Positions 37,853 to 45,617 of a stretch of 64,000 nt of DNA are shown here, one piece after another. The notes under the pieces are model-generated. The model worked only from the letters and a program-made list of their open reading frames with translations. It had not been told where the DNA came from and ran no database searches. Every line of letters starts with the position of its first letter. Within the stretch, counting starts at the first letter, position 1. Source of the DNA: Neobacillus sp. CF12 (lineage in GTDB: Bacteria > Bacillota > Bacilli > Bacillales > Cytobacillaceae). A program made the translations under genes and the position numbers. Location: the NCBI RefSeq assembly GCF_030348765.1, contig NZ_JAUCEU010000007.1:738501-802500 (forward strand), written 5' to 3'.

Positions 37853-37913
37853 AATCTTTTATTTTTTATTCCATTCTACAATGACGGTATTCTAGGGAAA
37901 TGTATTCCATAAA

Positions 37914-38195
37914 TTAAAAACGAGCAGTGGCTGCCTTAGCTACCTCCAATAAACGACTAAATTTTTCGGTTGAAAATTTTTCAAACGGTATCATATTACA
38001 ATCATCAAGATATCCATTAAATTCACTTGTTACTTTTTGTACAAGAGAGCCCGGGACATAACCAGTTCCACTAACATGTAATTGTTGCACAATCGCTCTA
38101 CCTTCAAACCAGCCATTAAATCGATTATTTGCAAGGTTACGAACTTCTAGACCACATTCCTTCATCACTTCTAAACGTTGTTCTAATAAGCCCAC
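37914..38195 (-). CDS. 93-residue protein, unknown
   Basis: Soluble helical protein (MGLLEQRLEVMKECGLEVRN ...), preceded by GGGGGATAAA. The centre (FEGRAIVQQLHVSGTGYVPG) is more conserved-looking than the rest. No domain recognised. It is divergently oriented to the 82-residue gene at 38295, which may share its promoter region. Confidence 0.5.
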   Translation of the reverse strand: MGLLEQRLEVMKECGLEVRNLANNRFNGWFEGRAIVQQLHVSGTGYVPGSLVQKVTSEFNGYLDDCNMIPFEKFSTEKFSRLLEVAKAATARF

Positions 38196-38294
38196 ATTTT
38201 ATCCCCCTTTTATTAAGATTAAGGTCCTAAACTCCCCTTTTAAAAAATATAATCAAATAATTAGTTAGTTATGCCTATTGAAAGGAGCAAGGAT

Positions 38295-38543
38295 ATGTCA
38301 AAAGTTAAAAAGCCTTTTTACAGGGGCGAAGTTTATAAATCTCAAAACGAAGATGGAAGAACATTATCCTTTGTTGTTAATATTTATCAAGATAAAAATG
38401 ACAAAGAGAAAATATGGATTGTATCCAATGATATATTAGCACCCACTGAAGCTAATAATCACCCCCAGTCAGTTAATTATCATCCTAAATTATTCCGGCG
38501 TTTAAAAGAAGTATTGATTAAAGAAGGAAGATGGGTTGAGTAG
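38295..38543 (+). CDS. 82-residue protein, unknown
   Basis: ATG at 38295 is chosen for the AGGAG nine bases upstream over the frame open from 38271. Begins MSKVKKPFYRGEVYKSQNED. It looks like a single small beta-barrel followed by a basic helix (LFRRLKEVLIKEGRWVE). The fold could suit nucleic-acid binding, but this is inference from composition. Confidence 0.5.
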   Translation: MSKVKKPFYRGEVYKSQNEDGRTLSFVVNIYQDKNDKEKIWIVSNDILAPTEANNHPQSVNYHPKLFRRLKEVLIKEGRWVE

Positions 38544-38643
38544 TCAACTTTCTAACTACCATTAATCAGTAAAAAAACATTTTTTGACTGTCTTCCAAAC
38601 AAAAATAATATAGCAATTTGAATTTAAAACAAGGGTGGTAAAT

Positions 38644-39159
38644 ATGATATCTAAAAAACAAATAATCAATTGGGTAAGAAAATTAAAGGATTTACCCATT
38701 TTAAAAGAAAATAATTGTGTAATTGAATATAAGAAAAATGACGCCTATCAAGCATTTTCTTTTGGAAAAAATGATAGTGGCACTCTTAGAATTAGGATTA
38801 ATCAAGGTTTTATCGACTACTTAAATAGCACCAATATGGATGATATAACAAGAAAATTCAATCTGAATTTACTTTTTTATCATGAATTAGGCCACCTACA
38901 TTCTTATATAAATAATGGGCTCCCACATGAATCCAATGAAGAAGAATTCATAAATTCTGATAGGGAAAAGCAGAAAGAAATGATATGTAAAGAAGAATGT
39001 TATGCATGGGATAAAGGTTATGAAATGTACGTAATGTGGTGTAGCCAAAACAATGAATTATTTTATGAATATAAAGAGAATATCAAAAAGGTGGTTTGGG
39101 AAAATGCTGAAAAGTATCTAGATGAAATGATGAAATATAATAAGCATGTTAGAGGATAA
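38644..39159 (+). CDS. small HEXXH metallopeptidase-like protein
   Basis: 171 residues from ATG 38644 (GGGTGG upstream). It carries LLFYHELGHLHSYI, a zincin HExxH motif (H80, E81, H84), followed about 35 residues later by KEECYAWDKGY, where an acidic residue could be the third ligand as in ImmA/IrrE-type or SprT-like peptidases. Surroundings are hydrophilic and cytoplasmic. ImmA-like proteases activate mobile elements by cleaving repressors; no repressor partner is next to it here. A terminator follows. Confidence 0.65.
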   Translation: MISKKQIINWVRKLKDLPILKENNCVIEYKKNDAYQAFSFGKNDSGTLRIRINQGFIDYLNSTNMDDITRKFNLNLLFYHELGHLHSYINNGLPHESNEEEFINSDREKQKEMICKEECYAWDKGYEMYVMWCSQNNELFYEYKENIKKVVWENAEKYLDEMMKYNKHVRG

Positions 39160-39176
39160 TTTCACCGTCAAAGTTT

Positions 39177-39222
39177 AACAATAATGCCCTTTCACATATT
39201 CCTATGAAACGGCATTATTGTT
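39177..39222 (+). terminator. terminator of the metallopeptidase-like gene
   Basis: Perfect 12-base stem AACAATAATGCC / GGCATTATTGTT, 18 bases after the stop codon. Confidence 0.8.
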
Positions 39223-39308
39223 TTCACTCTCTAAATGAAGGGATCCGGAGAATCCGGCTTCGGTTCTACGTTGCGAAGTGCTCCTCGCGGCTTCACAGAT
39301 GAATTTAG

Positions 39309-39461
39309 TTAGCCTATTACCTTAGTTTTGGTTTGTGAATCGATCACAAGTTCTCTCTCAAGCAGCTCTCTGGATGTTTCTATGTTTTTTACTTCGATAA
39401 CGGTGCCTATAAAAATTAATTGTCCGTTCAATAAAAACGGTTCTTCTGCTATTACGCGCAC
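39309..39461 (-). CDS. 50-residue protein, unknown
   Basis: GTG at 39461 follows AAGGAGCGG and gives VRVIAEEPFLLNGQLIFIGT to the end at 39309. The longer frame to 39584 would overlap the upstream gene and its terminator hairpin near 39530-39549, so I reject it. Product unknown. Confidence 0.4.
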   Translation of the reverse strand: MRVIAEEPFLLNGQLIFIGTVIEVKNIETSRELLERELVIDSQTKTKVIG

Positions 39462-39547
39462 AGAAATCCGCTCCTTTTTACTAATGATTATCTTTGGATG
39501 AATAGCCTGGTATAAATGGGCATAAAAAAAAGGCCGCGTGGTGGGCC

Positions 39548-39898
39548 TTATTCGTCGTCTGTGGTGCGGTTGGCTTTGCGCCACTCTCTAATCTGGCGGG
39601 CCAGTTCGATTGATTCTTCTGTCGGTGGTGTTACTCCAACACCGAAGTTTGGCAGCTTGTTATCGGCTGCCCAGCGTTCCTCGATTGTACGTTGCTTTTC
39701 TTTCGTGTCGGCGGTGCGGTCTATAAACACCGGCGGCGTCCAGTCGTCGTTCTTGTCGTCGATATGAAATCCAATCGGTCCGCCTGCTGCCTGGCTGTCT
39801 AAATTCCTTTTGTCGTGGATTGTGAGTATGTCGCGGCCTTTCCGCGCTGCCTGGCATTCCTTGCAGCTGCAGCGGTCTGTTTGCTTCTTTTCTTTCAT
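39548..39898 (-). CDS. 116-residue hydrophilic protein, unknown
   Basis: Begins MKEKKQTDRCSCKECQAARKGRD, with CSCKEC as a possible zinc knuckle. It continues as a highly charged low-hydrophobic chain. Codon use is richer in G and C than in the flanking genes, as is the whole 39.2-40.9 kb block, a sign of separate origin. It is followed by an AAGGCC/GGCCTT hairpin. Confidence 0.5.
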   Translation of the reverse strand: MKEKKQTDRCSCKECQAARKGRDILTIHDKRNLDSQAAGGPIGFHIDDKNDDWTPPVFIDRTADTKEKQRTIEERWAADNKLPNFGVGVTPPTEESIELARQIREWRKANRTTDDE

Positions 39899-40014
39899 GG
39901 TTCATCTCTCCTTTTGTTCTGTTCTTCTACTTGGCTTTTTATATAAAGGGCTGGAAGGAAAGAAAAACATTTATTTTCCTCCCTATTTGCTGCTAGTAGC
40001 TGCTCCTTTTATTT

Positions 40015-40263
40015 TCAGTATTGTTTTTCTATCATTTCTAATACATTGTGGTTCCGTTGCATGTCCTGGAAATCCTGCTCGTCGTATCCGCCATTGTAGC
40101 TGCTGCGTGAAGGTCCTTCTGCTATTCCGATTATTATTCCGACTAGGCCAAACAGGACGACGGCCCCACCGATTACTTTCCAGAGAATAATTTTTCCTGC
40201 TTCGCCTAATTGATTGTGGGCTATTATTACAAATATTATTAGTGCAAATAATACGATTCCCAT
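40015..40263 (-). CDS. small membrane protein
   Basis: 82 residues with two transmembrane helices (IVLFALIIFVIIAHN and IILWKVIGGAVVLFGLVGII) and a Tyr/Asp/Gln-rich hydrophilic tail. No family recognised. Lies between the serine recombinase and the 116-residue gene on the same strand. Confidence 0.5.
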   Translation of the reverse strand: MGIVLFALIIFVIIAHNQLGEAGKIILWKVIGGAVVLFGLVGIIIGIAEGPSRSSYNGGYDEQDFQDMQRNHNVLEMIEKQY

Positions 40264-40306
40264 GAGCTTGTCCCCTATTTTTATATTGTTTTTTGTTTTG
40301 GAACAG

Positions 40307-40888
40307 CTACGCTTGCAGCTCCTCCTGGGCTTCGTATTCCTTCACCAGCCGGTAAAAGGTCGCCCTGGTCAGTTTGGTGTCTTTCATGGCCTGCACCGCG
40401 GTTATGTGGCCCGCTCTCCAGCTGGCGTGTATCTTCTCGAAATTCTCCGGGAGTTGGATCCGAGGCCGACCGAATGTTTTTCCTTGTTTCATGGCTTCTT
40501 TGATTCCCTCCGCTTGGCGCTGCAGCATGATTTCTCGCTCAAATTGCGCAATTCCCGCCATTATAGTAAAAAGTAATTTCCCTGTTGGTGTCGTGGTGTC
40601 CGTCTTTTCTTTTACGCTGATTAGGTTGACGCCCTTTTTCTCCAGCTCGTCTACTATGTCCAAAAGGTCCTTGGTACTCCTGGCGAGCCTGGAATATGAT
40701 TCAATTATGAGCGTGTCTCCTTCGCGTACATACTCCATCATGCTCTTGAATTCCGGGCGCTCCGTATTCTTGCCGCTTTTCTTTTCCCTAAAAATCTTTT
40801 CGACGCCTTGTTGCATTATAATCTCCAGCTGTCTGTCGAGGTTCTGCTCCTTCGAGCTTACTCTTATATAACCAACCTTTTGTCCCAT
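40307..40888 (-). CDS. serine recombinase (resolvase/invertase family)
   Basis: 193 residues of the small resolvase type. Catalytic Ser is in GYIRVSSKEQNLDRQ (Ser10 region). ESYSRLARSTKDLLDIVDEL and the ATTPTGKLLFTIMAGIAQFE-like helix E are typical (actual text TTTPTGKLLFTIMAGIAQFE). The C-terminal helix-turn-helix is AVQAMKDTKLTRATFYRLVK. Such enzymes resolve cointegrates or invert segments at res/gix sites. Repeats suitable as its sites lie just upstream at 40943-41016. Confidence 0.9.
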   Translation of the reverse strand: MGQKVGYIRVSSKEQNLDRQLEIIMQQGVEKIFREKKSGKNTERPEFKSMMEYVREGDTLIIESYSRLARSTKDLLDIVDELEKKGVNLISVKEKTDTTTPTGKLLFTIMAGIAQFEREIMLQRQAEGIKEAMKQGKTFGRPRIQLPENFEKIHASWRAGHITAVQAMKDTKLTRATFYRLVKEYEAQEELQA

Positions 40889-40942
40889 TTTTGTGTCTCT
40901 CCTCTTATCTGTCTGTATGTCTTATCAAATAGTATATTGACT

Positions 40943-41016
40943 TTTGAGACATATCTCAATACATTTTTATAAGGTTTTGAGATAGTTTTTCATGGGTGGA
41001 TTCGGGTGTCTCAGAA
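40943..41016 (-). promoter_or_regulatory. res-like repeats upstream of serine recombinase
   Basis: TTTGAGACATATCTCAATA is a palindrome at about 40943-40960. TTTGAGATA at 40977 and GTGTCTCAGAAAG near 41006 repeat the half site. This three-subsite layout is that of a resolvase res region. The rest of 40889-41245 holds no gene. Confidence 0.5.
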
Positions 41017-41245
41017 AGCGTGCTTTTTGCGACAAATAAAAAAACCATCAAAAGATGGTCCCTTCTTCTACTAACTTGCCTCTTTAGTTCAAGAACATTA
41101 ATTCATAAACTCAATACAAATCGTTATATAAATGTAATAGGACTATTTCCAGTTACGAGTCAACTATTGAGATATGTTTTGGACGCACTCTATAAAACAT
41201 TGCTTCCTCGTTAACTAAGCTATAATAAATAGAACATACATTTAA

Positions 41246-41815
41246 TCAAGGATAAACAGACTTTTTATTCAGTCTTATTTCTAATATTACCGGCTGATTA
41301 ATCATTTCCTTTAATTTCTCGCCATAATGCATCCAATTAATGTTTTCATTTTTGGGGGCTGAAAGTTCAAGAACTATTCTACCATTCCATACACCTTGAT
41401 AACTATTTACAAATGAAAGTACATTTTTAACTTCAACTTGATATGGTAAAGTTGTTTTCCACTCCTTTAATATTTTATTAATTAAGGGTTTTACCTCTCT
41501 GTTTTGATTCATTTTTTTGAAATTCCCTGAGATCAAAATAAATAACAGGGATCCAAAAGTGATTAAAAACATTGAAATAGGTATTATCCCAACAATGTAA
41601 AATACTGGATTAGGAAATAACTTAATACCGAATAACCACAAAAGAATCCATGTTATTTCACTTCCAAAAACCATCTTTAATGAGGACGAAAGAGTACCAA
41701 ATCCGAAAAATTTGTATTTTTTGTTTCTTTGATTAGCTAGATAAGTAAAGTAAACAAAAGTGGTACCACCAAGAAAATATAAAAACCAAAAATATAGATT
41801 ATTCAATGGTGGCAC
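41246..41815 (-). CDS. membrane protein encoded with the LCAT-like hydrolase
   Basis: 189 residues. Three hydrophobic segments (about 6-26, 45-65 and 70-95: FWFLYFLGGTTFVYFTYLA, ITWILLWLFGIKLF, PISMFLITFGSLLFILI) are followed by a soluble strand-rich domain ending in KKSVYP. It starts eight bases after the stop of the hydrolase gene, so they form an operon. Possible role: membrane anchor or regulator that holds the hydrolase near lipid; inference only. Confidence 0.6.
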   Translation of the reverse strand: MPPLNNLYFWFLYFLGGTTFVYFTYLANQRNKKYKFFGFGTLSSSLKMVFGSEITWILLWLFGIKLFPNPVFYIVGIIPISMFLITFGSLLFILISGNFKKMNQNREVKPLINKILKEWKTTLPYQVEVKNVLSFVNSYQGVWNGRIVLELSAPKNENINWMHYGEKLKEMINQPVILEIRLNKKSVYP

Positions 41816-41823
41816 CTCCTTAA

Positions 41824-44322
41824 TTATTCTAGCTTAAAGGTTCTTGTTTCTATAGGTTTGGCTCTTAAATGAGTGTCTCTAAATTCAAATTTTATCTTTT
41901 GTACATTTTGTGGGATATCTTTAACAGTTAAATCAAAGTTATAAACGCCTTTATCGTTAGACACCTTAACATCAGTTATTTCTTTTTTCGAATTCTTCGA
42001 TATCAGGGTATATTTTACTGCTGGTTCTAAATCCTCAATAGGATTACCATCTATGTCATATACTAAGAAACTAATTTTCACATTTTCATCACTACGCAAT
42101 AATATTTGGGAATGATAATGCAGATATACCTCTAATTTAGGTAACAAAGCTATATGGAATTCTTTATTTTTAAATCTTAAAGTAACGGAACGAACTCCTT
42201 TAGGTATTTTTCCATCAACATCTGTCTCTTTCCTTCCTATATGGCTGGAAATTAGATCTTCTTCGCTCTCATTCAACAATTCGATGATATCATGGATTGT
42301 TCCATCAAAACCATTAGCATCCCAAATAACATTGGCTAAATTGCTAAAATCCACATTTAATCTTTCATAATTACTTTTGCTTTCAAAAATGTCTTCAGCT
42401 TTTATTGATAATTGAATATCTTCAAAAGCCGGGAACTCGAATGGTTTTTTATATACCTTTTCTTCATTTTTATTAATCTTATAATAAAATTTATATGGTT
42501 TTACTCCTGTATAATATTCATCCAGTTTTATTATGACACCCCTATCTGGATTAAGTTCGAACTTATAATAAATTTCTGGAGAATTAGGTTCTATATAAAA
42601 AATTTGCTTATTTATTTTCTCTGCGTTGTCAAATACGTCTTTGCTAAAAAATTCAAGCACATTTTTTCCAAGCTTTAAACCATTTTCTAATGTAAGTTGA
42701 GTTGTTTCTGTATAACTTCTCCAATTTTCTTCGTTGAGCCTATACAATGTTTCTAAATAGTAAGATTTTTTATTTTCCAATATGTGAAATGATAAATTAA
42801 CCCCTTTTTCATCGTAATGGAAGTTTATACTTTTGCCAATTGGATTTAAGATTAATTCGGTAGTTGGAGGAATATGAACACGTTGGTTGGGTGTTTCTAC
42901 TGTAATCCCCTTTATTTCATTCAGCTCATTATTCTCATTGGGTATATATACTTTGGTTAATGGCTCATTATTATCAAATTCGACATTAATAATTGTTCTC
43001 TTTGCTGGGTTAGCCTCAATTGATGGAAATTTTGTAATTGATTTAATATCGTTGTCAGCAATACGTATTGTTTCAATTGTCGTTCTTCCATCATCGTATG
43101 CTTCAACAGCTATGGTTGTAGGTTTGTTACTATTATGAATAAGAAAAGTTGCCTCACCTATATTATGTCTAGTAATGTCTTCATTTGATTTATTAATGTT
43201 AAACTCTTCTCCTGCAACAAGTACCTCCACTGGACAATCAATCCTTTCCATAGTCCAGTTAGTTCTTTTGTTATATGTAATATAAATATCACTTATTGGC
43301 GTTACAGATCCATTTTTCAGTAAATATTTGAGCCATTCAAGGACAGGTGAATGATAGACAAGTCCTTGATGACTGGCTTTAGCATAAAAAACACCTTTAG
43401 AGTTATACGAATCAAATGGAATTGCAGAGTCCAATGGCACTACACCATCTCCATCAACTGGTTGTTGCATTCCATCATGACCATTTGGGTTTAATGTAAT
43501 TGTACCCACTGAGCCCTGGTCTACTCCAATTACATTATAGTGCTCTATTGAATCCGGCCATGGCTTCTGAAGAGATTGATGTAATACCTGGTTCAACAGC
43601 GCTACGGAATCTACATTACATCCTTCCATACTTTGAATATATTCCATACAATCAAACCATTTTAATCCTCTTCCAGGTTCAACTAGGTATCGATTATGTT
43701 CACAATATTTGCTTGAAGGTAACAGCTGATAAATCGAAGGGAAGGTTCGTGCAATATTAATGATCGTATCATAGTTTGGAAAGAACCATCCCTTGTCTTT
43801 TATTCCGTATTTTAGTACCTTAAATGCATCGGGAGAACCTTTCCAAGGAGTACCCAAAGTAATAACCTGTTTAATGTTTGGAAGTTTATTTTGTTCCCCT
43901 GCCCACTGACAATATGTATGAGCTAATAAACCGCCCATACTATGAGCTACGATGATTATTTCATCTTCTTTCTTAAAGGTGGATATAAGCTTATCAAAAT
44001 CCTCGCAAGTATCCCATAAATCCTGTCTCCAATCATACCCGTAAGGATGAACCTGTACTGTGCTTGAAGATAATGTTTCCAACATATCTAACATGGGGGC
44101 ATAAATTACATTATCTTGAAGCCTGTTATTAACCAATTTAACTCCATATCTTAGGGGTTCACCCGGTATAATATCTCTCTTCTTATCTGCTTCTAGTTTT
44201 AATCTTTTAACAGCTTTATTATCGAAACTAAACCAACGTTTTGTTCCCCCAAAGAAGTATAATTTTTTACCTTCATGTAATTCTGACCCCATTATTCCTG
44301 GGATAAAAACTATGCGTTTCAT
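41824..44322 (-). CDS. LCAT-like lipase/acyltransferase with C-terminal Ig-like domains
   Basis: 832 residues from MKRIVFIPGIMG (44322; GAGGAGAG upstream). The N-terminal 340 residues are an alpha/beta hydrolase of the lecithin:cholesterol acyltransferase type: VFIPGIMGSELHE oxyanion strand, YDWRQDLWD, nucleophile elbow VAHSMGG (Ser128), an Asp in QPVDGDGVVPLDS and His in KASHQGLVYHS. The remaining 490 residues are beta-rich, like several Ig-type domains (FEFRDTHLRA end). No signal peptide is present, so the enzyme seems cytoplasmic, unlike secreted lipases. It might attack the cell's own membrane. Confidence 0.8.
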   Translation of the reverse strand: MKRIVFIPGIMGSELHEGKKLYFFGGTKRWFSFDNKAVKRLKLEADKKRDIIPGEPLRYGVKLVNNRLQDNVIYAPMLDMLETLSSSTVQVHPYGYDWRQDLWDTCEDFDKLISTFKKEDEIIIVAHSMGGLLAHTYCQWAGEQNKLPNIKQVITLGTPWKGSPDAFKVLKYGIKDKGWFFPNYDTIINIARTFPSIYQLLPSSKYCEHNRYLVEPGRGLKWFDCMEYIQSMEGCNVDSVALLNQVLHQSLQKPWPDSIEHYNVIGVDQGSVGTITLNPNGHDGMQQPVDGDGVVPLDSAIPFDSYNSKGVFYAKASHQGLVYHSPVLEWLKYLLKNGSVTPISDIYITYNKRTNWTMERIDCPVEVLVAGEEFNINKSNEDITRHNIGEATFLIHNSNKPTTIAVEAYDDGRTTIETIRIADNDIKSITKFPSIEANPAKRTIINVEFDNNEPLTKVYIPNENNELNEIKGITVETPNQRVHIPPTTELILNPIGKSINFHYDEKGVNLSFHILENKKSYYLETLYRLNEENWRSYTETTQLTLENGLKLGKNVLEFFSKDVFDNAEKINKQIFYIEPNSPEIYYKFELNPDRGVIIKLDEYYTGVKPYKFYYKINKNEEKVYKKPFEFPAFEDIQLSIKAEDIFESKSNYERLNVDFSNLANVIWDANGFDGTIHDIIELLNESEEDLISSHIGRKETDVDGKIPKGVRSVTLRFKNKEFHIALLPKLEVYLHYHSQILLRSDENVKISFLVYDIDGNPIEDLEPAVKYTLISKNSKKEITDVKVSNDKGVYNFDLTVKDIPQNVQKIKFEFRDTHLRAKPIETRTFKLE

Positions 44323-44457
44323 GATTTCTCTCCTCATTTTGCAATTATTTCTTTATATACCATAAATTTCGACAAAAATTACCAGATTCCTTTATTATCA
44401 TTAATATTTTTGACCCATGACCAAATACCTTTGTTTTTTTATTATTCGTTCATAAAG

Positions 44458-44489
44458 TTGTCGAAAGGAATAAAAAGCAACTTGTCGAA
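44458..44489 (+). promoter_or_regulatory. two Spo0A-box-like TTGTCGAA sites, 24 bases apart
   Basis: TTGTCGAA occurs at 44458-44465 and 44482-44489, 25 bases before the 98-residue gene, and inverted at 44368-44375 near the hydrolase gene start. TTGTCGAA is the consensus 0A box bound by phosphorylated Spo0A. The same 24-base spacing recurs before the paralogue at 52197, so the sites may instead belong to the gene family itself. Confidence 0.5.
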
Positions 44490-44513
44490 AATCCCTAGTT
44501 AGGAGTTGAATTT

Positions 44514-44810
44514 ATGGCAATAAAACTCATAACTGTTCCAAGAGCGCAAGCTGAGATAGGAAAGCTGCAAAAGTACATAACTTTGGTAGAGGACTATCAA
44601 GCAGATACCTTGGAAAAATGGATTATTAAGGAGTACGCTTATACGAACAGCATTACAGAAGTTGTTAAGAGAGCAAATGCCCAAGGAATGGCTCTTGACC
44701 AAGCTTATGCAAAATCCGTTTTAAAAGGAAAGCCAAGTGACGAGCTTCACAGAATGTTGAGGTCTGGTTATCTCGCACGATTGAAACCTAAAAAAGAGAG
44801 ACTTTACTGA
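44514..44810 (+). CDS. 98-residue protein, paralogue of 52197-52486
   Basis: Begins MAIKLITVPRAQAEIGKLQK and has a helical core YQADTLEKWIIKEYAYTNSI, then AYAKSVLKGKPSDELHRMLR and a basic tail (RLKPKKERLY). Alternating helices and a basic end fit a small DNA-binding or phage-type regulatory protein, but no helix-turn-helix is certain. AGGAG precedes ATG. It is preceded by two TTGTCGAA sites and followed by a terminator. I know of similar unnamed proteins in Bacillus but cannot give a function. Confidence 0.7.
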   Translation: MAIKLITVPRAQAEIGKLQKYITLVEDYQADTLEKWIIKEYAYTNSITEVVKRANAQGMALDQAYAKSVLKGKPSDELHRMLRSGYLARLKPKKERLY

Positions 44811-44835
44811 ATTTACATAATTTAAGCCATTCTAG

Positions 44836-44860
44836 GCAAAGAGGTTGCTCTTTGCTTTTT
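44836..44860 (+). terminator. terminator of the 98-residue gene
   Basis: GCAAAGAG / CTCTTTGC stem, four-base loop and a T run, 26 bases after the stop. Confidence 0.85.
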
Positions 44861-44951
44861 TATTACCTAAAAAAGACCACTTATCGTGGTCCTAAATTTT
44901 TTATCTGTTTTATTAAAGCCCCTGTTAGCTAAATAAGAAAAGGGACGCTTA

Positions 44952-44977
44952 TTCCACAATCGCGCCCGATTGTGGAA
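44952..44977. repeat. dispersed hairpin TTCCACAATCG
   Basis: Perfect 11-base stem TTCCACAATCG / CGATTGTGGAA with a four-base loop. A shorter copy (CCACAATC / GATTGTGG) is at 51088-51109. It is a Bacillus-type dispersed intergenic repeat. The rest of 44861-45249 has no gene. Confidence 0.6.
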
Positions 44978-45249
44978 GATCAACTATCTATTGAATAGTA
45001 TCGTTGTACTATGCAGTAGTTGTTAAACAAAAAAGGATCAGAAGTCATCTTAAACTTCCTCTTAATTTTCTGACGTTAATTATGTTTGACGTAGATTATG
45101 GTTCCACATACCACGTGTGTTTTGATAGAATGGTGATAACTGAAACGCGTAATTTTAGATTTTGCGTAAATATTTACTTCCTAATTTCAGGGGGGTTCAA
45201 ACAATTTTATAGCTCATATTTAATAACTTTAATCTTAGGACTCACATTA

Positions 45250-45534
45250 TTATTGATAAGTGCACTGTCCACATATTTCATTACTCTGAGTAATCATTTC
45301 TGCATTTACGATTTGAGGTAGCACATTCACCCATTGCGCTTTATCTGAAATGGCTACTTTAAAAGAAAAAGACAAATTTTCCCACCCTTTAAACATGGTT
45401 AGACTGCCTCCTCGTACATCAATCTCATTTATATCGATCACCCGCTGCGTATCCGGAATGACAAGTATTTTGGTAAAGTGTAATCCAAAATCGTTCCACG
45501 AGTTGATTGTACCGTTTAAAGTAAAACCATACAC
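45250..45534 (-). CDS. small phage-tail-like protein or fragment
   Basis: 94 residues starting MYGFTLNGTINSWNDFGLHF. The opening (NGTINSWNDFGL ... RVIDINEIDVRGG) resembles the N-terminus of siphovirus distal-tail proteins in pattern only. Too short for such a protein, which argues for a fragment. No tail genes are near. Confidence 0.35.
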   Translation of the reverse strand: MYGFTLNGTINSWNDFGLHFTKILVIPDTQRVIDINEIDVRGGSLTMFKGWENLSFSFKVAISDKAQWVNVLPQIVNAEMITQSNEICGQCTYQ

Positions 45535-45617
45535 TTTTTCACTACCTCCATTTTTACATCAAAAAAGCCAACAAGATAATCTCGAAGGCTTAAATAGCAT
45601 ATTCACAAATTATTTTT

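Noticed and set aside
39462..39584. N-terminal extension of the 50-residue ORF ending at 39309
   Set aside because: Overlaps the end of the 116-residue gene and its hairpin; the GTG at 39461 has a proper ribosome site.
41824..44322. CBASS-type assignment for the LCAT-like hydrolase
   Set aside because: No cyclic-oligonucleotide synthase or ancillary Cap genes are nearby, and the fold is LCAT rather than patatin.
45004..45321. 105-residue plus-strand ORF with hydrophobic segments
   Set aside because: No ribosome site, and it overlaps the phage-like ORF on the other strand; hydrophobicity comes from AT-rich sequence.
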